Shown: positions 1-9,544 of the stretch, piece after piece
How positions within the stretch are numbered: position 1 is the first letter of the stretch
How the letters are laid out: each line of letters starts with the position of its first letter
Origin: an uncultured Pelagibacteraceae bacterium
GTDB taxonomy: Bacteria; Pseudomonadota; Alphaproteobacteria; Pelagibacterales; Pelagibacteraceae
Assembly: GCA_902585265.1 (NCBI GenBank)
Contig: CACICY010000001.1
Location: forward strand, 109,878 to 173,877
Length of the DNA stretch: 64,000 nucleotides
Reading direction: 5' to 3'
Program-made: the position numbers and the translations under genes
Notes under the pieces: model-generated
Told to the model about the DNA's origin: nothing
The model's input: only the letters and a program-made list of their open reading frames with translations
The model's database searches: none

Positions 1-1
1 A

Positions 2-601
2 GACGACGTAGGTGATCCTGTAAGATATTTTCTGTATCCTAGTAGTTCTGGAAACAAAATAAACCACGTATATCATTTAAGCTGTTTAGAGGATACATTG
101 AATATAGAATTACAAAAATTAACAAATATTTTTGAATTTGGTGGTGGTTATGGGTGTATGGCAAGAATATTTTCTAAGATAAATTACAAAATTAGCTACA
201 AAATATTTGATACATATTTAGTTAATTGTCTTCAATATTATTATTTAAAACAAAATGGGCTGGAGGTGGGTTTTGAAAATAATAGGTTTGATTTAATAAA
301 CAATTTTGAAAGAATAAATGACAAAGTTGATTTAAAAAATTCATTATTTATAGCAAATTGGTCGTTATCTGAGGTACCATTGGATTTGAGAGATAAATTT
401 GTTTCACTAATTGAAAGGTATGAAAATATCATGATTAGCTTCCAGGAAAATTTTGAGGATATTAATAATTTGAAATATTTTAAAAACTTTCAAGAAAATC
501 TAAAACATAAATATAATATTAAAATAATAGTTAATAAATTTTATAAGGGTAATATATTAAATCCAGAGAAACATTACTTTTTGTTTGGTAAAAAATTATA
601 A
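2..601 (+). CDS. Putative sugar O-methyltransferase / SAM-dependent methyltransferase, C-terminal part (5' end outside window)
   Basis: Frame stays open from base 2 (DDVGDPVRYFLYPSSSGNKINHVYHLSCLEDTLNIE...), so the TTG at 98 is probably not the real start; FEFGGGYGCMARIF resembles a SAM-binding motif I. Confidence 0.55.
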   Translation, partial: DDVGDPVRYFLYPSSSGNKINHVYHLSCLEDTLNIELQKLTNIFEFGGGYGCMARIFSKINYKISYKIFDTYLVNCLQYYYLKQNGLEVGFENNRFDLINNFERINDKVDLKNSLFIANWSLSEVPLDLRDKFVSLIERYENIMISFQENFEDINNLKYFKNFQENLKHKYNIKIIVNKFYKGNILNPEKHYFLFGKKL

Positions 602-1852
602 TTTTATTTCTGGCAAATCGAAAATATAAAAGTCTATAAGATAATAAGAATAATGCATTAATTTCACAAATTCAGCAAATAAAGAACTTTTAAATATTGT
701 TGTTTCTTTACCTTGCAAACCAAATCCAGCGTACTGATCTATTTCCCACATAAAAATGTAGAAAAAAACAAAAATAGATAACCAAAAAATATAATTTATA
801 TTTTTTTCAGTTTTTTTAATTAAATTGTTAAATTTAATTTTATTAAAATTTAATGTCATATAAAAAATAAATACATGATTTGCAATAAGACTTATGTTTC
901 TTCCATGATCTAGTGCAAGAAAACAAATTAAAGTAGGTATAAAGAAAAATAAATAATTACTTTTAAGATTGCTATTTATATTTATAATTTTCATAATTCT
1001 GAAATTTTCAAAAATATAAATTGGTACAACAATTGATAATAAAAAACATAAGAATAAGTTTAAAAAATCTGAATAAGAAAAATAATAAAAATGCCATTTA
1101 TAAAATCCTCCAATTAGATTTCTAAATCCACCGCCAAGTTGAGGATGAATTTCTGCATTAAATATTTTTAATATTTCATTCAACTCATTAAATTGTGTTT
1201 GATTGCCTAATGTTAAAAAGGTAAATAGAACAGGAATTAGCAAAATTGAGTATAAATTAAAAATTTTTCTTATTTTTTTTTTATCTCCCAAAAAATTTAT
1301 TGATAGCAAGATATGGATAGAGATAAACAATATTTGGTACTCATGAATTAAAATAGATATTACCAAAAAAGGTAATACTAATAATTTAAAATAATATAAA
1401 TATTCTTCTCTTTTGAACTTAAGTATTAAAAAGCCATGTAAGAAAATTGTAAATTTAGAAAATATATCTTTTAAGAAATAAACCTTATAATCATATATTG
1501 GGAATAAAATTAATTGTGGTGCAAAAAAAATCAAAATAATTAAAAATTTTGAAGATCTATAAAATTTACAAATGTAATATAAAAAATATACTTGAGTTAT
1601 GTATAAAATAAAAAATATTAATCCAAAGAATTTTTTTGGATCCGTCTCAATTATTTTATTATATTGCCAGTATATCTCACCTAAAAGACCTCTCCTAATC
1701 AAGCCAGCTTGGTAATTTATGAATAATTCACTATAAGAATAACTTGAAAATAAATTATCAGTGAAAATATGTGAGTATGAATGTGAAAAAATTAAAAGTA
1801 ACAAAATTACAAAAAAAAACTCTGGAGATAAAATTTTATTAAAATATTTCAT
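596..1852 (-). CDS. Polytopic membrane protein, possibly GT-C-like
   Basis: 418 aa ORF with many hydrophobic segments and an N-terminal NYQAGLIRRGLLGEI motif. Confidence 0.6.
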   Translation of the reverse strand: MKYFNKILSPEFFFVILLLLIFSHSYSHIFTDNLFSSYSYSELFINYQAGLIRRGLLGEIYWQYNKIIETDPKKFFGLIFFILYITQVYFLYYICKFYRSSKFLIILIFFAPQLILFPIYDYKVYFLKDIFSKFTIFLHGFLILKFKREEYLYYFKLLVLPFLVISILIHEYQILFISIHILLSINFLGDKKKIRKIFNLYSILLIPVLFTFLTLGNQTQFNELNEILKIFNAEIHPQLGGGFRNLIGGFYKWHFYYFSYSDFLNLFLCFLLSIVVPIYIFENFRIMKIININSNLKSNYLFFFIPTLICFLALDHGRNISLIANHVFIFYMTLNFNKIKFNNLIKKTEKNINYIFWLSIFVFFYIFMWEIDQYAGFGLQGKETTIFKSSLFAEFVKLMHYSYYLIDFYIFDLPEIKL

Positions 1853-1863
1853 AATTATTAAGC

Positions 1864-2604
1864 TTATCTTTTCACAATTTTATTCTTTCTTTCACTTAAA
1901 AACAGTTTAATTAAATAAATAGAACTTACAATTCTTGAATAATATTTTCTAGGATTGTGTAGAAGTCTTACGAACCATCCAAGGTAAAATTTGTCAATTA
2001 TATCATTCATTAATGGTGCTTGTTTCTTTGTTAAAAATGCAATTGCAGCCCCAGTGCATATTATACATATTTTATAATTTATTTTATTTCTTATATACTC
2101 TGCTAATATTTCTTGAACCTCTCCTCCAATATTAATAATTACATATTTAGGTTTTTCTTTTTTTATTAAGTTAATTAATTTAATGTCATAAATTTTTTTA
2201 TTATATTTAGGTGCACAATAAGAAATTACATTAACTATTTTCTTTGATTTAACAAAATAATTATAATTAATTATTGATTCTTCTTTATTTGGATCAATAT
2301 TTAAAAATTTCACTTTTTTTTTAAATTTTAAATTTAAAAATGATTTTAAAAACAAATAACCTGATAACTTTTTTACTTTTTTTTTTTTAAATATTCTTAG
2401 TAAAATACAAAAAAAACCACTATCTAAAATTGCTATATTTGAATTTTTTAAAGATTTATAATATGTCTTATTTTGTAAAATTTTAGAAAGTGAAGATGCA
2501 GCTGGTGCAACAAGATAACCGCCTTTATCTATTTTTTGAAAGGTTTTTTTAAAACTATAGTTATAAAATTTAATATCATAAAAATTTATTATATAATTTT
2601 TCAT
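1864..2604 (-). CDS. WecG/TagA/CpsF family glycosyltransferase
   Basis: YLVAPAASSLSKI, NSNIAILDSGFF and C-terminal YLGWFVRLLHNPRKYYSRI match the family pattern. Confidence 0.75.
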   Translation of the reverse strand: MKNYIINFYDIKFYNYSFKKTFQKIDKGGYLVAPAASSLSKILQNKTYYKSLKNSNIAILDSGFFCILLRIFKKKKVKKLSGYLFLKSFLNLKFKKKVKFLNIDPNKEESIINYNYFVKSKKIVNVISYCAPKYNKKIYDIKLINLIKKEKPKYVIINIGGEVQEILAEYIRNKINYKICIICTGAAIAFLTKKQAPLMNDIIDKFYLGWFVRLLHNPRKYYSRIVSSIYLIKLFLSERKNKIVKR

Positions 2605-2623
2605 TATAAAATTCTTATAACTA

Positions 2624-4354
2624 TTACCTTTTAATTATAATGTTATTAAGAACTAAAGCATCCATTCTTGTTCTTAGAAAACAATTGATTGCATCTTTAT
2701 AATTCATAACTATTGGCTCATTTTCATTAAAAGAGGTATTTAGTATAATTGGAACTCCAGATAATTTTTCAAATTTTTTTATAATTGAATAAAAATTATA
2801 ATTATTTTTTTTTGATATTGTTTGTACTCTTCCTGTTCCATCTATATGAGTAACCGCAGGTATCTTTTTACTTTTTGTCGGTTTAATTGTCTCAACAACA
2901 GACATGTAAGGATTTAATAGGTTATTTCCAAACCATCTATTTTTTCTTTCAATTATTATTGTTGGAGCGAAAGGTCTAAAATTCTCTCTCCTTTTAATCT
3001 TTCTATTGATAATTTCTTTTATTTTGGGATTACAGGGATTAGCTATAATTGACCTATTTCCTAAAGCTCTAGCTCCAAATTCCATTCTACCATTAAAATA
3101 TCCAATTATTTTATTTTTATAAATTAATTTTGCAATTTCAGTGAATAAATAATTATAGTTTGAGTATTTTCTTAGATTAAATTTTTTCATAGATTTATGA
3201 TTTACAATATAATTTATTATCTCATCATTTGAATAATGCGGTCCAATATATGGAGATGATAAATTTTTAAATATTTTATAATTATATTTTTTGTTTAAAA
3301 CTACTAGAGCTGATCCTATTGACCCACCCCCATCTCCAGGTGCGTAAGGTATGAATATTTTTTTAAATATATTACTTTCTAAAATTTTTTTATTTGCTAG
3401 TGAATTTAATGCACACCCACCAGAATAAACAAGATTTTTGGAGAAATTTAATTTATTAATTTTATTAATAATATTTAAAAGTTTGTGTTCAAATACTTGC
3501 TGAACAGAAGAAGCAAGATCTTTATGTTTTTTACCAATTTTATTTTCTTTTAAAAACGGAAATTTTTGGAATGCTGTATTATTTAAAAGTTTAGATTGAT
3601 TGGGTTTTCCACTAAATTTGTACTTAAAATCTTTTCCTGTATGTCTAAAATAATCTAGATTTAAATCTATATTTTTCTTATTATTAAAAAAACTATTTAA
3701 TATTTCATTAAAATATCTTGGAGAACCATAAGAAGATAACCCCATAACTTTGTACTCATCTCCATAATTTGAAAAACCTAAAATTTGAGTAAAAGCCTCA
3801 TAAAATACACCTAAGGAATGAGGAAAATAAATTTTATCAATAATTTTAATTTTCTTATTTTCACATTTTGCAATTGCAACACTACAAAAATCACCAAATC
3901 CATCTACAGATAGACCTATTGCTTTACTAAATTTTGATGGATAAAAAGCTGAAGCTAAATGTGATAGATGGTGATCAATAAAATGAAGTTTTACATTTTT
4001 ATTTAATTTATCTTTTTTGAAATTTTTATTTATATTATCTAATAAATTAAATTTATTTTTTGTTCTTTTAAAAATTTCTTTCTTTTTCGACCCAACAATA
4101 TAATTTCTTAAAAAAAATGAGGCTTTTTGAGTAATATTTGAAAATGGATTAGTGTTTATAGCTATGTCAGTTACATCAGAAATTTTTAAATTTTTATAAG
4201 TTAAACACGCTTTAATTGAATTTATTGGCAAACCAGCCCAATGTTTTGTTCTATTTATTCTTTCTTCCTCAATTCCAAATTCTAATTTATTATCAACAAA
4301 TAAACAGGCAGAAGAGTCTGCATGATAACAGTTTAAACCCAGTACAATCGTCAT
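2624..4354 (-). CDS. Carbamoyltransferase (NodU/CmcH/TobZ family)
   Basis: MTIVLGLNCYHADSSACLF, IEEERINRTKHWAGLP, DHHLSHLASAFYPS, GRMEFGARALGNRSI, RENFRPFAPTI. Confidence 0.92.
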   Translation of the reverse strand: MTIVLGLNCYHADSSACLFVDNKLEFGIEEERINRTKHWAGLPINSIKACLTYKNLKISDVTDIAINTNPFSNITQKASFFLRNYIVGSKKKEIFKRTKNKFNLLDNINKNFKKDKLNKNVKLHFIDHHLSHLASAFYPSKFSKAIGLSVDGFGDFCSVAIAKCENKKIKIIDKIYFPHSLGVFYEAFTQILGFSNYGDEYKVMGLSSYGSPRYFNEILNSFFNNKKNIDLNLDYFRHTGKDFKYKFSGKPNQSKLLNNTAFQKFPFLKENKIGKKHKDLASSVQQVFEHKLLNIINKINKLNFSKNLVYSGGCALNSLANKKILESNIFKKIFIPYAPGDGGGSIGSALVVLNKKYNYKIFKNLSSPYIGPHYSNDEIINYIVNHKSMKKFNLRKYSNYNYLFTEIAKLIYKNKIIGYFNGRMEFGARALGNRSIIANPCNPKIKEIINRKIKRRENFRPFAPTIIIERKNRWFGNNLLNPYMSVVETIKPTKSKKIPAVTHIDGTGRVQTISKKNNYNFYSIIKKFEKLSGVPIILNTSFNENEPIVMNYKDAINCFLRTRMDALVLNNIIIKR

Positions 4355-4357
4355 TAA

Positions 4358-5332
4358 TTACTGATTATGTTTTTTTTTAATTTCTGATAAAATCCATTGG
4401 TAAGTTTTATCTAAACCTGATTGTAAAGTATATTTTGGATCCCAGTTTAATTGTTTTCTAATTAAATCATTATTACTATTTCTACCTCTAACACCTTTTG
4501 GTTTATCTAATTGGTAATTTCTTTTTATTTTTTTATTTGAAATTATTTCAATTTTGTCAATCATTTCGTTTATTGATACTTTTTCTTCACTACCAATATT
4601 AATTGGTCCATGGTATTCTGAATCAAATAGTCTTAAAGTAGCTTCTACACAATCATCAATGTATAAAAATGATCTAGTTTGTTCACCATCACCCCAAACA
4701 TCTATAGTATTTTCATTATTCAGAATAGAATAGATTACTTTTCTACATAAAGCTGCTGGAGCCTTTTCTCTTCCTCCATCATAAGTTCCGTGTGGACCAT
4801 ATATATTATGATATCTTGCAACCTTTACATCTAAACCATAATCTTCAAAAAAATGTCTACACATTCTCTCACTAAATAATTTTTCCCAACCATAACCATC
4901 TTCTGGATTGGCTGGATAAGCATCACTCTCTTTTAAGCCTGTAATACTTACGTCGTTTTGTAAGTCTTTGTTATATGCACATGCACTTGAGGAAAAGAAA
5001 TATTTTTTTATTTTATATTCTTTACATGCCATTAATAAATGAGTGTTCACTAAAACAGATAACATGCATAAAGCTTTATTATTTTCTATGAAACCCATGC
5101 CACCCATATTGCAGGCCATGTTTATAACTTCATCCACTCCTTCAACCATCTTGAAGCAGTTTTCTTTATCCGACATATCTAATACATGATTTTCAGACTC
5201 ATTAGAACACTGATACCAATCGTCAAACGACTTAATATCAACTGCTTTAACAATATAATTTCTTTTTAGGAGAGTTTTAACTAAGTGACCTCCAATAAAA
5301 CCACCTGCACCTGCAACTAAAATTTTTTTCAT
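4358..5332 (-). CDS. NAD-dependent epimerase, GDP-mannose 3,5-epimerase-like (extended SDR)
   Basis: GAGGFIGGHLV Rossmann motif; ACNMGGMGFIENNKALCM resembles plant/bacterial GDP-mannose 3,5-epimerases; YGWEK catalytic motif. Confidence 0.8.
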   Translation of the reverse strand: MKKILVAGAGGFIGGHLVKTLLKRNYIVKAVDIKSFDDWYQCSNESENHVLDMSDKENCFKMVEGVDEVINMACNMGGMGFIENNKALCMLSVLVNTHLLMACKEYKIKKYFFSSSACAYNKDLQNDVSITGLKESDAYPANPEDGYGWEKLFSERMCRHFFEDYGLDVKVARYHNIYGPHGTYDGGREKAPAALCRKVIYSILNNENTIDVWGDGEQTRSFLYIDDCVEATLRLFDSEYHGPINIGSEEKVSINEMIDKIEIISNKKIKRNYQLDKPKGVRGRNSNNDLIRKQLNWDPKYTLQSGLDKTYQWILSEIKKKHNQ

Positions 5333-5445
5333 ATTAACTAATTTCTATGTAATTTTTAATTTATTGAATTTGAATATAGCAAAAATTAATAATAGTCTAT
5401 TATTCTATTAATTAAAATAAATCAAAAAATGATATCTTGTAAAAT

Positions 5446-7110
5446 ATGAGTTTTTTAGTAGTTTTCATTTTTTGTCTATTATCTTTCTTCTATTTCAGCA
5501 GCTTTGGAGCATTTTGTAATAGGTTTTTTTATAAAATTGATAAGATTGATAATGTTTTAGAATTTTGTTTACTAGGGGTTTTTTCATTATCTTTTGTTGG
5601 TCTTTTTGCAAATTTTTTTGTTAGTTTAAATACTTATTTTAATTCTCTTATTTTTATATTTTCAATTATTTATTTTTTTTTTTTAGAAAAAAATTTGAAA
5701 TTAAAAATACTTAAATATTCAATCTTAATTTCACTTATTTCATTCATAACAATAATTTTTGATTATACAAATAGACCAGACTCCGGATTATATCACCTTC
5801 CATATACAAGTCTTTTAAATGAAGAGAAGTTAATTATTGGTTCAGCAAATCTAAATGAAAGATTTGGAATAATTTCCATATTACAATACTTGTCTGCTAT
5901 TAATAATAATTTTCTTTTTAATGAAAATGGAATTTTAATACCTTTAGTAATTATTTATTCTTCAACTTTATTATTTTTTTTTAATATATTTTTTAATGGT
6001 GAACAAAATAATAATTTAAGAGTTTTATCTTTTCTGTTTATTATTTTCATATTAACAAATTTGAATAGGTATAGTGGATTTGGAAACGATGGACCAGCAC
6101 ATTTTTATTATTTTATACTAACTTATTATTATTTAGAATTCAGTAATACAAAACTCGCTAATAAAGGTTTTAAACTTATAACAATAATTTCTATATATAT
6201 ATTTCTAATAAAACCATTTTTTATTTTACTATTTATACTTCCATTAATTTATATAATTAGTAATTATAAAAATATAAGAATTTTAAATAGTATAAATTTT
6301 TTTGCATTATTTATAATCTCACTTTGGTTAATAAAAAATTTTATGGTTACTGGATGCCTTCTTTATCCTATAGATTTTACATGTATTCAAAAATTTGATT
6401 GGACACTAGATCCATCTTTAATTGCAATTGAAGCTGAGGCATGGACTAAAGGTTGGCCAGATACAACGGATAAAAGCATTAACTATGAAGAATATGTAAA
6501 AAATTTTTATTGGATAGATACTTGGATTAACAATCACATGAAAATAATTTTTAAAAAATTATCTCCATTTATAATATTACTTGTTATTTTAACGATTATT
6601 GTTTTATCAAAGAATTTAAAAAATAAGTTAAATCGAGAAAAAAAATATATTGAACTTTTAGTTTTTAATTTGATTGTAATATTTATATGGTTTTTGCTTT
6701 ATCCTAATTACAGATTTGGATTAAGCTTATATGGAAATTTTTTTTCATTATTTTTTATAATTATTTTTTTCAATAGATTATGTTTAAAAAATATTTTTTT
6801 TTATAATTGTATAATTTTTTTTATTTTTTTTTCGAGCTTTGCGATTATTTTAAAAAATATAAACAGAATATACATTAATTTTTCTACTACATACATTGAT
6901 TATCCTTGGCCAAGAATGAACTCTCATTACGCAACAAATCAGAAGCTTATTAATGAGCCAATAGAATTTAATGGAGAAGCAATATATTATATCACTCCAA
7001 AAGGAGAATTATGTTTTTATAGTAAATCACCATGTACTCATAAAAAAGATTTAAAAATAAAAAATGAGATGGTTTTTAATTTTTATAAAAAATATACTAT
7101 TGATGATTAA
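5446..7110 (+). CDS. Polytopic membrane protein with DSxxYH loop (LIC_10190-like)
   Basis: 554 aa, many TM segments; NRPDSGLYHLPYTSLLNEEKLIIG resembles the 31415-33232 protein. Confidence 0.6.
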   Translation: MSFLVVFIFCLLSFFYFSSFGAFCNRFFYKIDKIDNVLEFCLLGVFSLSFVGLFANFFVSLNTYFNSLIFIFSIIYFFFLEKNLKLKILKYSILISLISFITIIFDYTNRPDSGLYHLPYTSLLNEEKLIIGSANLNERFGIISILQYLSAINNNFLFNENGILIPLVIIYSSTLLFFFNIFFNGEQNNNLRVLSFLFIIFILTNLNRYSGFGNDGPAHFYYFILTYYYLEFSNTKLANKGFKLITIISIYIFLIKPFFILLFILPLIYIISNYKNIRILNSINFFALFIISLWLIKNFMVTGCLLYPIDFTCIQKFDWTLDPSLIAIEAEAWTKGWPDTTDKSINYEEYVKNFYWIDTWINNHMKIIFKKLSPFIILLVILTIIVLSKNLKNKLNREKKYIELLVFNLIVIFIWFLLYPNYRFGLSLYGNFFSLFFIIIFFNRLCLKNIFFYNCIIFFIFFSSFAIILKNINRIYINFSTTYIDYPWPRMNSHYATNQKLINEPIEFNGEAIYYITPKGELCFYSKSPCTHKKDLKIKNEMVFNFYKKYTIDD

Positions 7111-7146
7111 CAAATCTAATATAAATCTATTTTAATTAATAAGAAA

Positions 7147-8604
7147 ATGAATAATAAAATTTATAATAATAACAATGTTATAAAACCTTTATTTTTTATT
7201 TTTTTTTTCTTCATTTGGTGCTCTATTGATACAAACTTTGAAAATAGTTTGGGTATTTTCAAAAAAGCTAGTTTTACAAATATAATATTATTTACAAGAT
7301 CTACATTTCTTCCATTTATTACTTTTTTAATAATTTTTATTTTTTTCATAAAAAAAAAATTAGATATAAAATTTTTGGAAAATAATAATATAATTAGATT
7401 AATATTTTATACCTTTATTTCTTTTTTATTAATTCAGTTAATTAGCCATTTAATATCTGGTAACAAAATAATATTTATATACTATTTTTTTCTGTCTTTT
7501 TTTTTAATAATTTATTTTTATTTTTCTAGCTATAATAAATTACTTAATTTAAGTTTTTATTTATCTTTATTTTTTTTAATTTCTTATTTTATATTTTTTG
7601 GTTTTTTGAGTTTTAAACATTTTTTTACTAATGGTGACCTTCACTTATATGGTACTTTTCCAACAGTTTATAAGTCTATATTAACTGTTTCTTCAAATCC
7701 GATAAGATCATCAGGCTTATCTAGGGTTGCAATGTTGATATATATACCATTTTATTTATATTTATTAATTACACCTTTTTCAAAAAAAAAAATTTTAACT
7801 ATTTTTATACTAACATTTATCTTACTTCTAACCCAATCTAGAACAACTAGTTTATTTTGGATACTATTTATATTGCTTTCAAGTTATTGGTATTTAAGAG
7901 ATTATAAATTTCTTTCTTATATTAAAAAAATTTCAATGCTACTTATATTACCATTTTTAATTACAGGAGGAATTATCTCTATTAAATATAATTTAATATC
8001 AAATTCAATAATAATTACTGATAATTCAAACGATATAGTTGGGATCAAATTTTTCAATAAAGATTTAATTTTAGATAAAAAAGATTTAATTTTAGATAAA
8101 AAAGATTTAATTTTAGATAATAAAGAAATCACATACAAAGAAATAGTTGAAGATAAAGAAAAAAAAAAGATAGTAGTATTAAGACCTATTGATGACACTA
8201 ATTTTTCTGGGAGAGTAGAATATTGGAAAAATATTATTAACAAAAATGATAAATATTTTATTGGATATGGTTTTTTAGGAGATAGATTTCTTATAAATCA
8301 TAATGCATCAAATATTTTATTTTATACATTTGCTAGCGGTGGATTGTTAGCCTCAATGCTACTTATTTTTATAATTATTAGATGTGTATTCAGTTGCATC
8401 AATCTAATGTTTATAAAAAAAATTAATCTAAAAAGACAAAATATTGTTCTTATAAGTTCGATTTTTTATTTAGCATTTCTTACATTCAGAGGGATAGCTG
8501 AAAACAGTTATGCAATATTTAGTATTGATCAAATAATTTTTTTGCAAAGCCTGTTTATAGTTGAATTGGGAAGAAAAGACATACGAAAGAAATATGAAAA
8601 ATAA
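7147..8604 (+). CDS. O-antigen ligase/polymerase-like membrane protein
   Basis: 485 aa polytopic; TQSRTTSLFW segment, large loop with GRVEYWKNIINK and GYGFLGDRFLINHNASNILFYTFASGGLLA typical of Wzy/WaaL folds. Confidence 0.7.
   Translation: MNNKIYNNNNVIKPLFFIFFFFIWCSIDTNFENSLGIFKKASFTNIILFTRSTFLPFITFLIIFIFFIKKKLDIKFLENNNIIRLIFYTFISFLLIQLISHLISGNKIIFIYYFFLSFFLIIYFYFSSYNKLLNLSFYLSLFFLISYFIFFGFLSFKHFFTNGDLHLYGTFPTVYKSILTVSSNPIRSSGLSRVAMLIYIPFYLYLLITPFSKKKILTIFILTFILLLTQSRTTSLFWILFILLSSYWYLRDYKFLSYIKKISMLLILPFLITGGIISIKYNLISNSIIITDNSNDIVGIKFFNKDLILDKKDLILDKKDLILDNKEITYKEIVEDKEKKKIVVLRPIDDTNFSGRVEYWKNIINKNDKYFIGYGFLGDRFLINHNASNILFYTFASGGLLASMLLIFIIIRCVFSCINLMFIKKINLKRQNIVLISSIFYLAFLTFRGIAENSYAIFSIDQIIFLQSLFIVELGRKDIRKKYEK
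8059..8121 (+). repeat. In-frame tandem repeat, about 3 x 21 bp
   Basis: aaagatttaattttagataaa repeated at 8059, 8080 and 8101; encodes KDLILDK x3. Confidence 0.95.
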
Positions 8605-9544
8605 AAAAATTATTTATTACTGGGCATCAAATATTTCAAATAATAATGGAGAAGGTATTTTAGGAGACAATTTTCTTAAGCTCATGAAAATTAATTTTAA
8701 AAATTATAAATTTGTTTCATTAAATAAGTTTAAATACATTAATCAGAATACATTTTTTTATAAATATATTTTAACAATTTGGGCAGGTTTACTGCTATGG
8801 AAATATTATATATTTGGCAAAAAAGTTTCTTATATTAATTTTTTACCAGCTTGGAATTTTATATTAATTTTAATTCTTCCCCCTGGGACAATACTTGGCC
8901 CTGTAACAGGATCATATAATAGATCTAAATACAATTTTGTTATAAAGATTTTAACTTTAATTGGTCTAAAAATTTTAAATTTGCGCAATAAAAAAATTTT
9001 ATTTTCCCATAATTTTTTTTCAAAATATTTTAAAAAAAATAAAAAATATTTTTACAATTTTCTACTTTATAACTTTAAGATTAAAAATTCTTCAAGAACA
9101 AAGAAATATGACTATATTTTTTATATTAAAAAACATCATAACAAAATGAACAGTTTCTTGATAAAATTAATTATTAAACTTTCAGAAAATTATAAAGTAT
9201 GTGTCGTAGGAGAAAAAATAATATCGAAGAAAAATGTATTTAATATGGGTTTTGTAAGTAGAGCAAAAACATTAAAATTAATTTATTTATCTAAGGCGGC
9301 AGTTACATCACCTGAAAACTTGTACAGTTATTTTTTACTTGACTGTGTTAGTTGTAAGTTAATAGTGTTTTTTAATAAAAACTATAAATCTAATAAAGAT
9401 CTCAAAACAGAATTACTAAGACCAATTGATTTTCATAACTATTCAAAATCAATCAAGATTATTGAAGGTATGAATTTAAAAAAAATAAATAAAAAAATAT
9501 ATTTTAAATCTTACAAATTTAATGATTATTTAATTGATTTATAA
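8594..9544 (+). CDS. Glycosyltransferase-like protein
   Basis: ATG at 8594 within the ORF starting at 8561; KKIIYYWASNISNNNGEGILGDNFL and C-terminal GFVSRAKTLKLIYLSKAAVTSPENL resemble GT4-like architecture. Confidence 0.5.
   Translation: MKNKKIIYYWASNISNNNGEGILGDNFLKLMKINFKNYKFVSLNKFKYINQNTFFYKYILTIWAGLLLWKYYIFGKKVSYINFLPAWNFILILILPPGTILGPVTGSYNRSKYNFVIKILTLIGLKILNLRNKKILFSHNFFSKYFKKNKKYFYNFLLYNFKIKNSSRTKKYDYIFYIKKHHNKMNSFLIKLIIKLSENYKVCVVGEKIISKKNVFNMGFVSRAKTLKLIYLSKAAVTSPENLYSYFLLDCVSCKLIVFFNKNYKSNKDLKTELLRPIDFHNYSKSIKIIEGMNLKKINKKIYFKSYKFNDYLIDL

Noticed and set aside
241-432. Antisense ORFs in the supplied track (241-432 -, 7161-7349 -, 7917-8243 -, 9876-10073 -, 17332-17607 +, 21097-21333 +, 22166-22456 +, 34082-34393 +, 56393-56899 + and similar)
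   Set aside because: All lie opposite well-supported genes with conserved motifs and show no family motif of their own; treated as shadow ORFs.
8059-8121. Tandem repeat considered as a CRISPR or regulatory repeat array
   Set aside because: Units are contiguous without spacers and in frame within a coding region.
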